Positions 14,030 to 26,700 of a stretch of DNA of 64,000 bases are shown one piece after another. The notes below the pieces were generated by a model. The model saw only the letters and a list, made by a program, of their open reading frames with translations, was not told the DNA's origin and made no database searches. This stretch comes from Cyanoderma ruficeps. Lineage: Eukaryota > Chordata > Aves > Passeriformes > Timaliidae. Made by a program: the position numbers and the translations under genes. Positions within the stretch are counted from its first letter, which is position 1. Each line of letters begins with the position of its first letter. The stretch is from NCBI GenBank assembly GCA_008694505.1, contig VZDJ01000301.1, positions 6,711,274-6,775,273 of the forward strand, written 5' to 3'.

Positions 14030-14215
14030 TTCTTAATGGCTGCTGTGATAATCAAACAAAACTGACAGGCCAACTAACTTGCCCAAATAATATCAGAGCA
14101 GATCTTCTGCTTTCTACAATCATAAGATCAGCTCTGCTGGAGGCAATAATTTGTCATGATGGAAAGAATTAACTGTGACCTATTAACTTTTCATCATTAA
14201 AATTATGCATAACCA
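14030..14215. promoter_or_regulatory. candidate conserved non-coding element
   Basis: This compact block holds a MEIS-type TGACAGG site (14063-14069) just after GATAATCAAAC, then an ATTAAAATTATGCAT stretch resembling homeodomain and octamer sites (near 14196-14210). This spacing of TALE and homeodomain words is common in vertebrate developmental enhancers. The call rests on motif texture only; no alignment was possible. Confidence 0.2.
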
Positions 14216-15584
14216 ATACCAAAATAACAGTTTATCTGATGATCCTGAATGCTACAATTCCAAACTCAAGAAGGAGAGTAGTCCTTGAGACTGGCAAAAG
14301 ATGTTCTCAGCCCCTGAGGGATTTAGTGAGAGTTAGTGCACATGATGCTGACAAGTTAGAAAGACAGAACAGCAAGAGAGGAAAGCTTGGATTTCATCAA
14401 CTGTTGCCCATGACTAAAAATTAAAATAAGCATCCCATGACCTCAGTATAGCCACCTCAGGGAAGTTACAAAAATCCTGCTGTCATAATATATAAAATAT
14501 TTTGCTGCACAGAAAATAGCTTTCATATCTTCAAAGCAATTCAAAATCCTTAATTATGGCTCACCAACAAATAGTCAATGGATGAAATTGCCTTTAAAAT
14601 AAATAAAATCTACTGAAGGACCACAGACAAGACCATGGATACATAGCCATGGAGAAGTCAGGAGCAATGGGAACAAAAAAAGAACCAAATGAGGTTTCTA
14701 CACTACCACAACACAAGGGTAATAGCACCACAGCAAATTTGTACAAGGACACTGAAGTTGTTGGTAGAGAATTCCCAAACAGTGTGACTGTGTGTTTGGT
14801 ATTCACCCAAAATAAGAAAATGCCAGGCAATGCTATTCAACGCTAAGTTTGCATTCCTTTGAGCTATTTCACATAAGTATTGGCTTGTCTGTTCTGTTTG
14901 TAAGGTAGAACAAAAGGAGAATGGATGGGCTTGACTTGTAGGAGACCAAGAACGTGTCAAGTTTCTAAAAGGTAATAATTCAAGGGTAATACAGAAAAGT
15001 TATTTATTTTTTAAAATTAAATCAAAATACAGGTGTGTTCTCATAGTAATTTATCACAGCTGATTAATAAAATGAAGAAAAAATAGGTTCTGTAATAAAA
15101 TATAAACTGAAGAATGAAGAGGAAATTCATTATTTACTCATTTCTGTTAACAATCTTCTCTGGTTGTCTCTAGAAGTGTAACTTCTGTTGTCAGGCGGCT
15201 TTATGAAAGCTCAGCTATTTTATCCCTCATATAAATAATAAATTATAATGATGGTTAAATGACATTAAAGACAGATTATAGGGTTTTCAACACTGGCAAA
15301 ATGAGCGAGCTTTTTTTTTTAAATTTATTAGCAGCTTTTATATGAATGTAGGGAGAAAATAGGAGCGAACAATTGTCTTGAGTTATCTTGTTAAACTTGC
15401 ATATGAAAAAGAACAAATATTTAACTTCTATCACATGTAAAGTCTCAAGTTACCATGACTGAGAAATACCATATATTCGTTTTTTTCAGGGGCTGTTTTA
15501 ACCAGCTAATTTACTCTCATGCTTGCATCCAGCTACAATTTTGAATTTGATCATGTTTAGGTAATCTTTAATACTGCAAAATCC
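14216..15584. other. AT-rich non-coding stretch
   Basis: No gene is recognised. Overlapping frames of 60-85 codons on both strands at 14.6-14.96 kb mirror each other and look like chance. Short T runs occur near 15311 and 15480. Confidence 0.55.
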
Positions 15585-15770
15585 GTGCTGACGCCGTAAG
15601 CATACACAAGCCACCGAGTAGCTACAAGTGCTTTATTAGCCCCATTTATCTTATGGAAATCCTGCTCCATTGACCAATAATGCAAAGAGCTCCATCTGGC
15701 AGGGATGTGCCACTCAGGTTACCTGGGTGCCTTTCATTAGTTCATTGTGCATCATTTACAACCCTGCAGG
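15585..15770. promoter_or_regulatory. candidate conserved non-coding element
   Basis: Contains an octamer-like ATGCAAAG (15680-15687) next to CCATTGACC, a CATCTG E-box (15693-15698), and GCTTTATTAG / ATTTATCTTATGG words upstream. The combination of POU, SOX-like and E-box words within 100 bases resembles a developmental enhancer. This is inference from motifs alone. Confidence 0.2.
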
Positions 15771-16856
15771 CATGAAAATTTCAGAACCCGCCCAAAGGGT
15801 CTATGTGCTCTGCCTTTACTACGCCCAAAAGGCTTTTTGCTTTGCTTGGCAAAAAATAACTCACTGTTTAACTGGAGGGCACGTAATCCAAATAAGAAGG
15901 GAAGTTTCTTCACACCTGAAATGTGGCTATGTCTAATTTCAAAAGAATTTAGAGCTTATTAAAAGCAAATTTTATTCAGCTGAACACACTCATGCCTCTG
16001 GCACACCTTCCTGCCAAAGAAGTAAAGACTCAAATAACAAGATAACCCAACAATTAATATATAACACATTAAGTGACACTGTATTTCCTACAGTTATTGT
16101 GCCAACATCTGCTAGTTTGGCTTTTAAATCAGAGGATGACAAGACCCATCACTTGCTGGACTATGACATTCCTGCTGATTTTGTTGTTAAAAGCACATGT
16201 TCAAAAGCCTGGCTACAGAAACTCACCCAAACTTGTTAAGGTTTCTGATTTTTAGTGCAATTCACATTAATTAGGGGAGATAAGTCTCTTTGTTGTGCTG
16301 CAGCATACATCTTTACACCTTTTAAAAAGTCGAGGATCAATATCAATGCTCATCAAACCACCAAACTGATAATTTTGGCTACACTCTGGTATCATAAGCC
16401 AACAGCTGCCCACATTTGCAGCCAAAAAGGGCCTGTGCAGTGGAACTGCACTGAAAAGTTAAATGCCATTGCAGGGATAAAAAGAATGATAATTTGATAC
16501 TGTTTTGGGAGATGATTTTTCAGGCTTCCTGTTATTCCATGTCCTGATTAGATGAAGCCCTGAAATGGAGCATCCAGCACAAGCTGTGCCTGTGTTTAGG
16601 AAGAGTTGTAAACTGTTTGCTTTTTCTGTGGTAAAGATAGAAAAAAACACCTTCCAGGAAAGGAAGGCACTTAGTGGGTGCTTCTTTTTAATAATACAAT
16701 AACATAACTAACAGGCTTTCTTTGTCTCTCCCTAATTCAATTTCCTTTTTCCAACTAAAGAAACCAAAAACCAAAAAAAAACCCAAACAAAAACAGACTC
16801 CAAAACCCAAGAAAACAAAGCAGCAGAAATAAGGGTGAAGAATTTTTTTCCTAGAA
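15771..16856. other. non-coding, nothing recognised
   Basis: AT-rich sequence with an A/C-rich low-complexity stretch at about 16758-16825 (runs of A separated by CC or CAA). The short frames have no protein character. Confidence 0.55.
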
Positions 16857-17456
16857 TTAAGCAGCAGTAACACAACAGCCTGGACAGGGTCTGTTTGGGT
16901 GAAGAATAAAGATAACCCTTTTTAAAAATTTCATAATGCAGTGAGCTGCTTTTATCTTCAGTCCTCCACATCTCCCCAGCAATGCCCCAGTCCTGGGGGA
17001 CTGGGTTCTCTCACCCTTCACCTTACAGCACCTGCTTTGCCTCAAACCCCAGATATTTACAGAACATCCTTCATCCACATGGGAACGACCTTCCAGTGGT
17101 GACAGGATCAGGATCAAAGTAAAAGTGCTCACTAAACCAGCAAGCCCTTCTAGCAAATACCAACTCATCCATACCTGAGAGTGCATTTCTAAGTAACAGC
17201 TGTGCAAAAATGAGTCCTGGCCAGAGGCAAGGCCATCACGATCACCCTTGGAGATTCTTTTGCAGATATATGTACACTCACACAACAACCTTAAATGCAA
17301 AGTGAGGAAGAGCCTTTTTTTGCTATCAAAGGGTGAGCTGGAATGTCTGCTCAGCTTTGAAACAGTACACAAGGTGTGAAGGACCTTCAGCGTGGTGTGC
17401 ATCACACCACAAAGGAGTTCCAAGGTGGCTGCAGGGGTGGGCAAGGTGAGTGACAC
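16857..17456 (-). other. 199-codon open frame, probably not a gene
   Basis: An open frame on the minus strand in a moderately GC-rich patch. The translation is rich in leucine, serine and cysteine, with a hydrophobic stretch near its middle, but I recognise no domain. The final part runs into the A-rich low-complexity side. The opposite strand shows CAAG followed by GTGAGT at about 17440-17450, a good donor match, with no credible exon before it. Chance is the likeliest explanation; a lineage-specific exon cannot be excluded from sequence alone. Confidence 0.12.
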
Positions 17457-20090
17457 ACATGAATCTCAAAATCCTGTCCTCTTAGATGCTTCAGGGTGGG
17501 TTAGTTGCAATAATTTCACTTCACCTGTTTTCCCAATTCCTTTCTGTCAAAGTAATCAACTCAAAGGTTGAATTCCCCTGACCTAAAATTGTCCTCACTC
17601 CTGTGTCACAAGGCAAAGACTCACAAGATTTGTGGGCTAAAATAAGGAACACCAGGACTGAGAGTAGAAATATTCCCAGGGACAGCAACACATCTCTCTG
17701 CAAGGAGCTGTGGCCCAATCAGGCACAGTGATTGTGGAAACCAAAACATTGCAGACATCCAAATCTGGCAGTAGAAGACACGAAACTCCTGCACTTCTGA
17801 GGAGCTGCCACCTGGAGCGTCCTGACCTCATCATTCCCAACATGATGCAAAGCTCCCCACAGAGTGGCCCGATGCTCTCCTCCAAATTTTTAGGTGGGTA
17901 TAGCTCCCTGAGCGCTGTTCTTTGACTACAAGATTTCATTTCTTCAGCCTAAATTTATGCTGTAGGGTCTTGTTTTCATAGTCCTACACTGCATTACTCA
18001 CTAGTTGCAGATTTGGGTGAGAAAGACGAGATTTTGTTTAAGAGAAAAAAATTATGTGGGAATATCAGCTGATACATAACAGGTGTTTGGCCATTGTGTG
18101 AGAATTAAGTCTGTGTATCTCTGTGCGTGCCTGCCATAAAAACATTTTCAGTTTTTTATATGTAATCATTTTTATGCAATGAGCACTAATCATCTTTTAA
18201 TACGGAAAACTGGAACGACTAATAAGTTTAACACATAATACAAAAGCTTGGTTTTGCAAGACAGCTTGCTTTCTGTTTATCCTCATCTAGATGGTTAATG
18301 AAGTGGCTGCCATATCACACAAGTAGATGGGTTAAATGAATCAAACACATCGTTTTGCCTAATGAGGAGAATTTACAGAAAACTCGTGCAAAAGGTTACA
18401 TTATTTTTTAAACACAAAGCTGTAACAGCAAGAATTTACAAAGGCCTCTGTCCCTGAGAAAGCTAGAAATCTTTATGAAAACAAGAGGATCAAGTGTCAC
18501 ACAGAACTCTTAGTAGTTATCAAAAACTTCAATGTTGTCTGTAAACTGTTTCACTGAAAAGCCTAAAACCTCCATTTCTTTATTTTCTCACTTCTCCAAA
18601 CACGTATGACTAAAGCAAGGCTGCCACTGCTCCAGGACTTTTTAAAGTGATGCAGTGAAATTATTCACATGAAAGCAGTTGAGATTTTTCAATTCACCAG
18701 TACAGAGTGCTCAAGACTTTCTTGGCCTCATTTCAGTTTTGGCATGACCATCAGTGACACTGCTGGGATTACATTAATGCCACTGTTATCACTCTGTGTG
18801 GCTGAGAAGTGGGACCTTGGGTGCTTTCCCAGGGACTCTGGTCACTGGCAACCTCAGGCTCACAGGTCTAGTTGGGATCCTGGCAGGATGAAAGAGATAA
18901 AGAGGGAGAGAAAGAGAGAGAGAAAGAGAGNTTAAACCCTGGTATGTTCCTAGCAAAGCAAGCAAACAAATCCATGAGCAAGTGGGACAATCAGCAATCC
19001 AATAAGTTTTTGCTGTTGGTTTTTCTGAACATCAAAAAGGAGGCAGTGAGAAAGCTCTCTTCAGGCTGGGGGAATTCCATCACATCTCCACACTCCAAGG
19101 CTACCTGAAAACCAGTTTAAACTGACTCAGCCTTTTGCCAAGAATGAAAGAAACTTAACTTTACAGCTTGGTAATATTCAAACTCAATTAATTACCTTTG
19201 GTAAAAGAGTATTTTAAAATAAGATCTGCTGACAGATCTGATGCTTATACACAGAAACAGAAGGACTGTTGCATGCACTCTGTGGCCTGAAATCTGGCAT
19301 GTGCCATGTCCTTTGCCTCTCCTCCAGGGATCTGTCCTGTCAGGAGGGCAGTGGTTTCCACCAGCCACAGTTTGAGCCTCTGCTGCACATTCCAGCACCT
19401 GCGCTGCCTGGAAATCCCTGTGAAAGGCGGCCTGGGGATTCCAGGTCTGTGGCAGCGTTTCTCAGAAATTCTTTCAGAAACTTCCAAGCCAGGTGGAATG
19501 TGCTGACAGGATTTTCCGTGGCTATCACACCTATATTAAGAAACCCTTTTAACCTTCTCAGATCACAAGCTGATACACACAATCTCCGTGAGGCTACTGA
19601 GCAGTGGAGAGCAGGGGAAAGAACTGAACAAAACACTTTCTTCTTTAATCCAGAAACACTTTCATCTGCCTATAACTTTTCAGAGCAGCAGCTTTACATC
19701 ATGGAGAAAATATAACATAGCTGATTAATTGCAACAAAAGCAGAACGAACTCAGCACAATGCTGAGCATTAGGTAAGTACACAATGTAAACAGTAACAGA
19801 CTGGAGCAGCCAGCAGAGTGGAAGTGATTGCCTCTAATTGTAGGTTGACACCAAAATTACTGGCTTCAAGATTGAATTTGGTGATAATGTAAATCACTCC
19901 CTGTTATTCTTTTCTTAGCAGCCTCTCTTATGAACTGCCTGAAGGAATGTCACTAGATTCCTCTCTAAAGAACTAAATTCAAAGCATTTCCCAATTCCAT
20001 TACGATTTCTGATGTTACTCATTTAAGGAGATGCAGAGTTCGGAGCTTGGGTTTTGACATCCCTTTTACAATCTCAGTTGCTAATATAAA
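17457..20090. other. non-coding, with a GC-richer patch
   Basis: No gene is recognised. A GC-richer patch at about 19.23-19.50 kb holds several overlapping frames on both strands (up to 148 codons), again the pattern of stop-poor DNA. The GA-rich microsatellite at 18.89-18.93 kb is listed separately. Confidence 0.5.
18891..18931 (+). repeat. GA-rich microsatellite ending in an N
   Basis: An imperfect (GA)n / (GAAA)n purine tract of about 40 bases, terminated by a single N at 18931. The N marks an assembly join, so the true repeat length is unknown. Confidence 0.85.
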
Positions 20091-20510
20091 CCATAGAATC
20101 ATAGGATCATTTCTATTGGAAAAGTTTTCTAAGATCACCAAGTCCACCATGTCCCCAGCTGCCACATCAACACAGCTTTTAAATCCCCTCAGGGATGGTG
20201 ACTCCACCATTTCCCTGGGCAGCCTGTTCCAGTTCTCAGCATCCCTTTCAGTGAAGAGGTTTTTCCTAATATCCATTCTAAACCTCCCCTGGCACAGCTA
20301 GAGGCCATTTCCTTTTGTCCTGTTTCTTTCTTTCTGAAAGACCAACTCCCACCTGACCATAACCTCATTTCAGGGAGTTGTAGAGAGGTAAATTCTCCCC
20401 TGAGCCTCGTCTTCTTCAGACTAAACACCCCCAGTTCCCTCAGTTGCTTCCCATCAGTCATGTGCTCTGGGCTCTTCATCACCTCTGTAGCTCTCCTCTG
20501 GATGCTCAGT
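20091..20510 (-). mobile_element. 5'-truncated CR1 LINE, 3' end at left
   Basis: The left end starts with the CATAGAATCATAGGATCAT motif, the reverse complement of the terminal repeat of CR1 elements. It is followed by the familiar CR1 3' sequence (first blocks near 20220-20270, then the Leu/Pro-rich tail). Translated on the minus strand, about 20120-20276 gives NWNRLPREMVESPSLRGFKS, the conserved C-terminus of the CR1 ORF2 reverse-transcriptase protein. The reading frame then shifts near 20190-20276, so the copy is dead. Only the last part of ORF2 and the 3' region remain, the usual product of incomplete reverse transcription. It fades out near 20510 in a region resembling the CR1 CTCTGGA segment. 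Confidence 0.93.
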
Positions 20511-20729
20511 CTGTCTCCATGGAAGCTGCAGCCACATTTGCTGTCACTACAAGCATGCCCTGGTCACCTTTCAGGTTGTCTCCACCAGCAACTTGCTTTT
20601 ATTACTGCTTTGTCTTTGTAGGACAAATGCTTCTACAAAAGTTAGTGGTTACAGGTGCCTCCTGCAGTGACTGAGGATGGGGTGTAATTGAATGGGCTTT
20701 TTCTTCCAGCTTTTTAACAGCAAGCAGAA

Positions 20730-20799
20730 AACCAGTAAACCCTTTGGAGGGCCTAAAACTCCAAAAGGTTTACTGGTTCTTAGATCCTGGAGGATCTAA
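20730..20799. repeat. double hairpin (20-bp and 8-bp stems)
   Basis: Arms 20730-20749 and 20759-20778 pair over 20 positions with one mismatch (20742 against 20766) and a 9-base loop. In a minus-strand transcript that mismatch becomes a G-U wobble, so the stem would be continuous. One base later a second perfect hairpin follows: TTAGATCC (20780-20787), loop TGGA, GGATCTAA (20792-20799). The word CTAAAACTCC also occurs twice, at 20753-20762 and 20796-20805. The stem is short for a typical microRNA precursor, and pairing does not extend outward. It lies about 220 bases right of the CR1 fragment. Confidence 0.8.
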
Positions 20800-23700
20800 A
20801 ACTCCCTCAGAATCACTTCTCTCCTGGGAGCTCCTCGTAACTGACCAAGTTAACAAAACTTGTGATCACAAAGCCGCCTCCCTGTCAGATCTCCCTTTCC
20901 TACAAATATCACAATGAGAAAGGGAAGAAAAGACAGCACAGATATCAATGCAAAGGCTGCTTTTATATTCACATTTGGGCCCAGAGCAGCAGGGAAATTT
21001 TGAAGCAAATCCCCTGATCTTCCCCACTTACCACAGGCTGGTGTGAGAGCTCGATTGGGTGAGAGTGAATTGGGCCCCATGCAGAGGAAAGGAAAACAGT
21101 TGCTCTTGTGCAGGTGCAGAGTAAGTGCTCTCCACCCCTAATGGGTGCTTGGCCATTTCAATAACCTCTAAACACAGGCCTGGTGGAGATGTTTGGCCAC
21201 CAAACTAAATATTTCAAACAGGATTATGCTATATTCAGCATAAGAAGAAGCAAAATCATTTTCAAGATCTACGGAGCACTTTCACGTGCACGGTTCAGCA
21301 TTGCTGGCAATCTGCACAACTTGGGTCCTGTGGACCAAGGAATTTATTTGTTACTGCTCTCCATTAATTAGTTACAACACACCTCTACACGACTGAGTGC
21401 CAGGATACAGCATCTTTCTAATGGAGGGTACTGCAGAGGCAAAGAGCCTTTGGAGATAGCCCAAAATAGTAATTAGTTAATACTCAATTGATCAGAACAT
21501 GAATGAAATAAACAGCATGGTTGCTGGCACCATGATAGGCATTATGAAAAGCACCTTAGTTATTAAACAATCAAGTAGCACTTAGCTAAGGAGCTCACAG
21601 CACCAGATAAGAGACTGAATAACTAAAGAGGAAAAGGCACAGGAAACAGGCAAAAGCTATTATCTTGTCAGATCTCTGAGATTTTCTGGAGATAAGTTAG
21701 AAAATGTTCTATATTACCCTGTCAAAAAAAAAAAAAAAAANNNNNNNAAAAAAAAAAAAAAAAAAAGTAAATACTCTGGCTGTACACTGTGCTGTGTGAC
21801 TCTCACATCAGGAAACAAAAGCAGTCAGGAAATGCAGGCACAATGGAAAGTTGCTTTAATCATAAATCAGACAATGACAAAACATAAATATAACACTACA
21901 ATTTACACACAGAAAATATAACTTGATTATCAACCCCCTTATTTATGAAAGTTAACTTAAAATTAGCACTTCAATAACCTACTATCAAGAAAAATTTGGA
22001 GCAGAATTGGAGACATTCAGTTCAGACTTAAGGCATTTTAATGTGACTAATAAGCAAATTTCTGCATGATTTTTATTCTCAGAAGACTACATTCAGAATA
22101 AACTGGATCTGTATTTCAACTAATTCGAGGTAAAAAGATGAAAATTTGAGGCTAAAAAAACCCGTGTTGGTTGAATTTATCTGGTCGAGGTGGTTTCAAA
22201 GGCATGATCTTGAGAAAGGATAAGCACCTCAAAACAGCTGATATCCCCACTTCTGTAGAATTCAAGGCTATATCTAAGAATTTTGTACATCAAGCTTTTG
22301 GTAGGCCTGCACCTCTCAGACACGACACATTAACTTTTGTGAAGGCTCAGCCTGGCAGAGTTGGCCTGGCTCTGCTCTCGTGGCTACATCCAAAAAGAGG
22401 AAATGGTACTGCTGAGGGATTATCAGACTGGATAATCCATGGATTCAACCATGCATGGGCATGTTGATCTTAAAAGACATTTCTGGGGTAAAAACTCCCA
22501 TCCTGTGCTGGCAGTGGTCATGGATATCCTTTAGAGCAGAGAAGAGATTTGCCAACATGTTGTTTTTCCAGTAGCAATAGTATTTGCACCAAAATGTCAT
22601 GCCCAGCTCCCAAAACAGAACCATTATTATCTCTGATATTGGGACACCAGTATGGAAGGTTACAGAAAGCCATTAACAAAAGGCCCATCAGAAAAGCAGG
22701 TAGGAAAATACATGATAAATAGACAAAGGGTTAGTCATAAAAAAGGCTTGAAAGCTTTCCTCGACATCTTCTATGAGAAAAAAAGTACAAAGAAATTGTA
22801 CAGAAATATGACAATGTCCACTGAACTTCAACAGACTCGCTAGCTTAAAAGTTATCCACCATGAAAATGAAAATATTGTAGTACCAGTAAGGCAAAAAAA
22901 GATGCAGACAAAGCACCTCTGAAATCAATATCAAAGATACACTTTACAGCAAAAGCAGACAAAGTAACTTGTTCATGTAGAGCCGTAACCTCACAAAGAA
23001 AAGAAAATCAACTGGCATAATATCATTTGCTTGTGTCATCTACACAACTGATTATTTTTACACCTCTCTGTCCCAAATACTCCTCAGCCTCACTTCGCCT
23101 TGTTCTGCTCCTTGTCGGATATTCACCATCTGAACCACTCAAGTATCAACCAACTTAAAAAGAAAACATTTGCAATTCCAGCACAAGTCAACACATGCCG
23201 AACTGAAATCAATCCCAAGGAATTTTAAAATATCATTTCTTCATCTCTGCACAATACTTGAAAATCGTGTATATAAGTTTATACATTCACACGGTGTTTT
23301 ACCAATATGGAATAATATAACCTGCTGTCACAAAAATGCCTGAATGCAGGAGACAAGAAGAACCAACATGAGAGAAAACACAGAATGACAGTCAGAACAT
23401 GTTGAATGAGGGATGATTACTGGCACACTCAACTGAGAAGGAAAGATTTCTGGCATGACTACATTTGGAGAAAAAACATGGAAATGGCAGGAGAGGGATG
23501 AGCACAGAACTATGTACAACAAACAGAGCGCAGGAATGATAAAAGCCACACACATTTGAACCACAGAAAATTAGTAGCAAGGGGAGATAATGTGGAAAGG
23601 TTTGCTCCGTAGGGGTGGAGTTTAGGGTAAGGTTCAGCTTGCACTTAAGCAATAAAATATACATTTGAAAAATGTTTCTTATCGTTGAGGAGTAGGTGAG

Positions 23701-26700
23701 GCAAGCGGGAAAACACAGAGTACAGCTGACACAGCTGAACTGTAAACACAAAGCTAGTGAAAACACAATCCAAGATAAGCTGAAAATAAAAACACAGAAT
23801 TACTATTTCAGTCAGAATTTCATTTTCATGTTGAATTCATCCAAAACTGCCATTTCAAATGTAACTGAAATTGTCACAAAATTTCCCATCTGCCTCACAG
23901 AAAGGCTGAAAACTCTTGGAGACTTGCTGCATCAATGTAGAAAAAGTTTGCTGCAAAGAGCGTGGCTTTGTTTTTCTAGAGCAGAAAGTATTTGGTAGCA
24001 AAGAGGGAGCAGGAATCATTTGAGATTATACAAGTACATCAGCTGGGACCTTGAGTGATTTTGTTTGGTGAGTCATGGGGTTGAGTAGGACAGACTTTTG
24101 AAGCAGTGCTTTGGATGGGATAGAAGGAGAGAATACACATGGCAGAGAAAAAGGAAAAATTATAGTGAATAAGCCAACACATAACCAACATGGTCAAAAA
24201 GGCCTGTGGTAAATATATTTTCAATTCCTGGCATAGATTTAAATGCATATTGTCTCTTAAATACATTCTGAAATATTAATATCAGATTGAAGAATGAAAA
24301 CATTCAGAACGATATATTCAGTGTGTTTTCCCATCCCATTTTACCCTAATGGCACAATTGATATAAGTCAATATGAAAATCAATGCTGAATATTTGGCAC
24401 AGTACAGAGCTGCATGGCAGAATCCACTGAGAACTAATACGTTCCAAAAATTAAGAACATGTGAGGAAATAAAAACAAATTAAATGTAAGTAAATTATAT
24501 AAAGGTTTATGATTTCAATGATGAAAAAGAGTGCCATCTGTTAAAATTAAAGAAGCCCTTAGCAGAACAGGACAGTTAAACATTCTCAGTGGACAAAACT
24601 CTAAATTCACATTTTTAATCACACAGAAATTTCCCAGTGTCCTCAGAAACAGCCCTACATCATTAAAGCTTGTTCTCCACTAGGAGTTCATCAAACAGTG
24701 AGGAAAAGAAAAAAATAAGTGCAAACATGGAAAGAGGAAAGAAAAATGCACAAGGAAAGATATAGACATAGTTATTGAATTGGAAGTTTCTCTGTCTTTC
24801 TTTTAATACCTATGAATTAAAATTTGTATGTTGGGGTAGATTAGGAAGGAACTAAAAAGTTCCATCTTTTTTACAGAAGTTACAGAACTCTTCATTGTGC
24901 TGAGCTGTTCTACCCATGGACTGAAGAGCATCTGTTTTGTAGATGAACAAACGGGACTTCAAGGACAAGGACCAAAAGAAATTTCAGTTAAAGTGTAATT
25001 ATATGATGAAAAAATGACTCTGTAAGTGGTGTCAGTGAGTTCAATGTTCATCGCTGTGACTCCTGATGAGATTTAGTTGACTTACAAAGTTTTCTCCTTT
25101 TTACCACTAACAATCTGCCTGAGATCTGAACATCAAGTTGAGATGTTTATGGTCCATGCGTCACCACCTACAATAAAGAGTCTACATTTGGGACTTAATT
25201 AATACAGCCAGGTCAGAAATCAGCTCATCCCTTCCCAGGGATGTGATGGCTCTGCAATGCTAACTGGTGTAAAGAATAGCACATACTTATTTTTCCACAA
25301 GAGTCAGCAGAAAGACTGAAAATACACAGGACATAGATCTACTGTCATTTCTTGCAGTCGCTTCCCTGACCTCATGCATTTTTTAAAATAACAAGTATTT
25401 TCTTTTCACTTGCCACAGCATTTGCTGTCCTTACTCAAGGGGTGTTTTGTCAGAAAGAGATGCCAGATCCATGTAAAATTATTGGCACTTTTACACTGCA
25501 TCTTGCAGCATCCTGCTTTTTCTGAGTCTTGCTAGTTTAGAAGTGCAAGCAATTCTTCTAAGTAAAGGTTGATTTAATTTTTCAACATTCATAAGCTGAT
25601 CTCTTTCGCTTTGCTTACACAATAATATGAATATTCAAATATCTACAGGCTGAGGTGGGGAGGGGATTAATGTTTTATTTCTTGTCTAGTCCTTCCCATT
25701 CCTGTCTGCCAGTTGTGTGATAATGGGCAGAAATACTTATGGGAAGGCCTCTCCCCACCTCTATAGGTTAACTGCTGATGAGGGGATGAGCTAGGGATAT
25801 ATTACATATAGAACTTTGAGTTCGATCTGGGCTTATGGATAATAACCACACTTTGTTCTTGCTGCTACTGGAAGAGAGTGATATGAGCAGAGCTACCTCA
25901 TGCCAAATTGCTGCAGACTGACATTCTTAATTTTCAGAGGTAGGAAAACTGCCACCTCATTAAGAAGAGCACTGTGTTATTAGTTTATTGGCACGCTACC
26001 AGCACTGGAAAATGCAGCATGCCTGTCCTTGTGGCTAAAGGCAGAAACCTGGAGAAATCGGAAATTATAGGAAATTTTTTCTTTGGACAAGAAGCAGAGA
26101 AATAGCGGCTTTAAAGAGACTTGACACAGCAGCTAAAAGTAAAGAACTTTCTTCTTGTGAATATATCCCTCCATTCCAGGATATTGTCCTAATCGGCGCA
26201 TTTTCATCCACCTCAATTATTTTAAAAACCCGTGAATTTGAGACAGCTGATTGACATTCCAGCATGAAAAACTCCACAATCCAACAAAGGAGATGATATC
26301 ACAAGCAGGTCAAAGTGCATTCCTATCATAATGCAGATTCCTCCCCGTTTTCCCCACCTTCTACATTCTAGTGACACATGGGAATAAGATTAATAGAAAG
26401 GAAAAGCAGCTTTCATTCCGAACAGTCTTTCTGAAAAATCAGCATTTCCAGCATTTCGGTACTTATTTGCCACAGCAGGGAGCTAATCCTTTAAAAAAAC
26501 CCCAACCCAATCAACCAATCCGCCAACTGAACTGAAAGAATAATGACTTCTTTGAAGTTTTCTTTCACTGCACTGGGAAAGTTCAGATGCTCTTGCTGGG
26601 ACAGTTCAGATGTCCCAACCCACACTAATTACCAGACAAGTCCTTCCCATTCATTTTCATTGTTAAATACCAGAAGCCAAGGAAGGTAGGCCCGTAATGA

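Noticed and set aside
16857..17456. 199-codon minus frame as a gene
   Set aside because: No domain, start context or splice structure; the patch is also open in other frames and borders low-complexity A-rich DNA.
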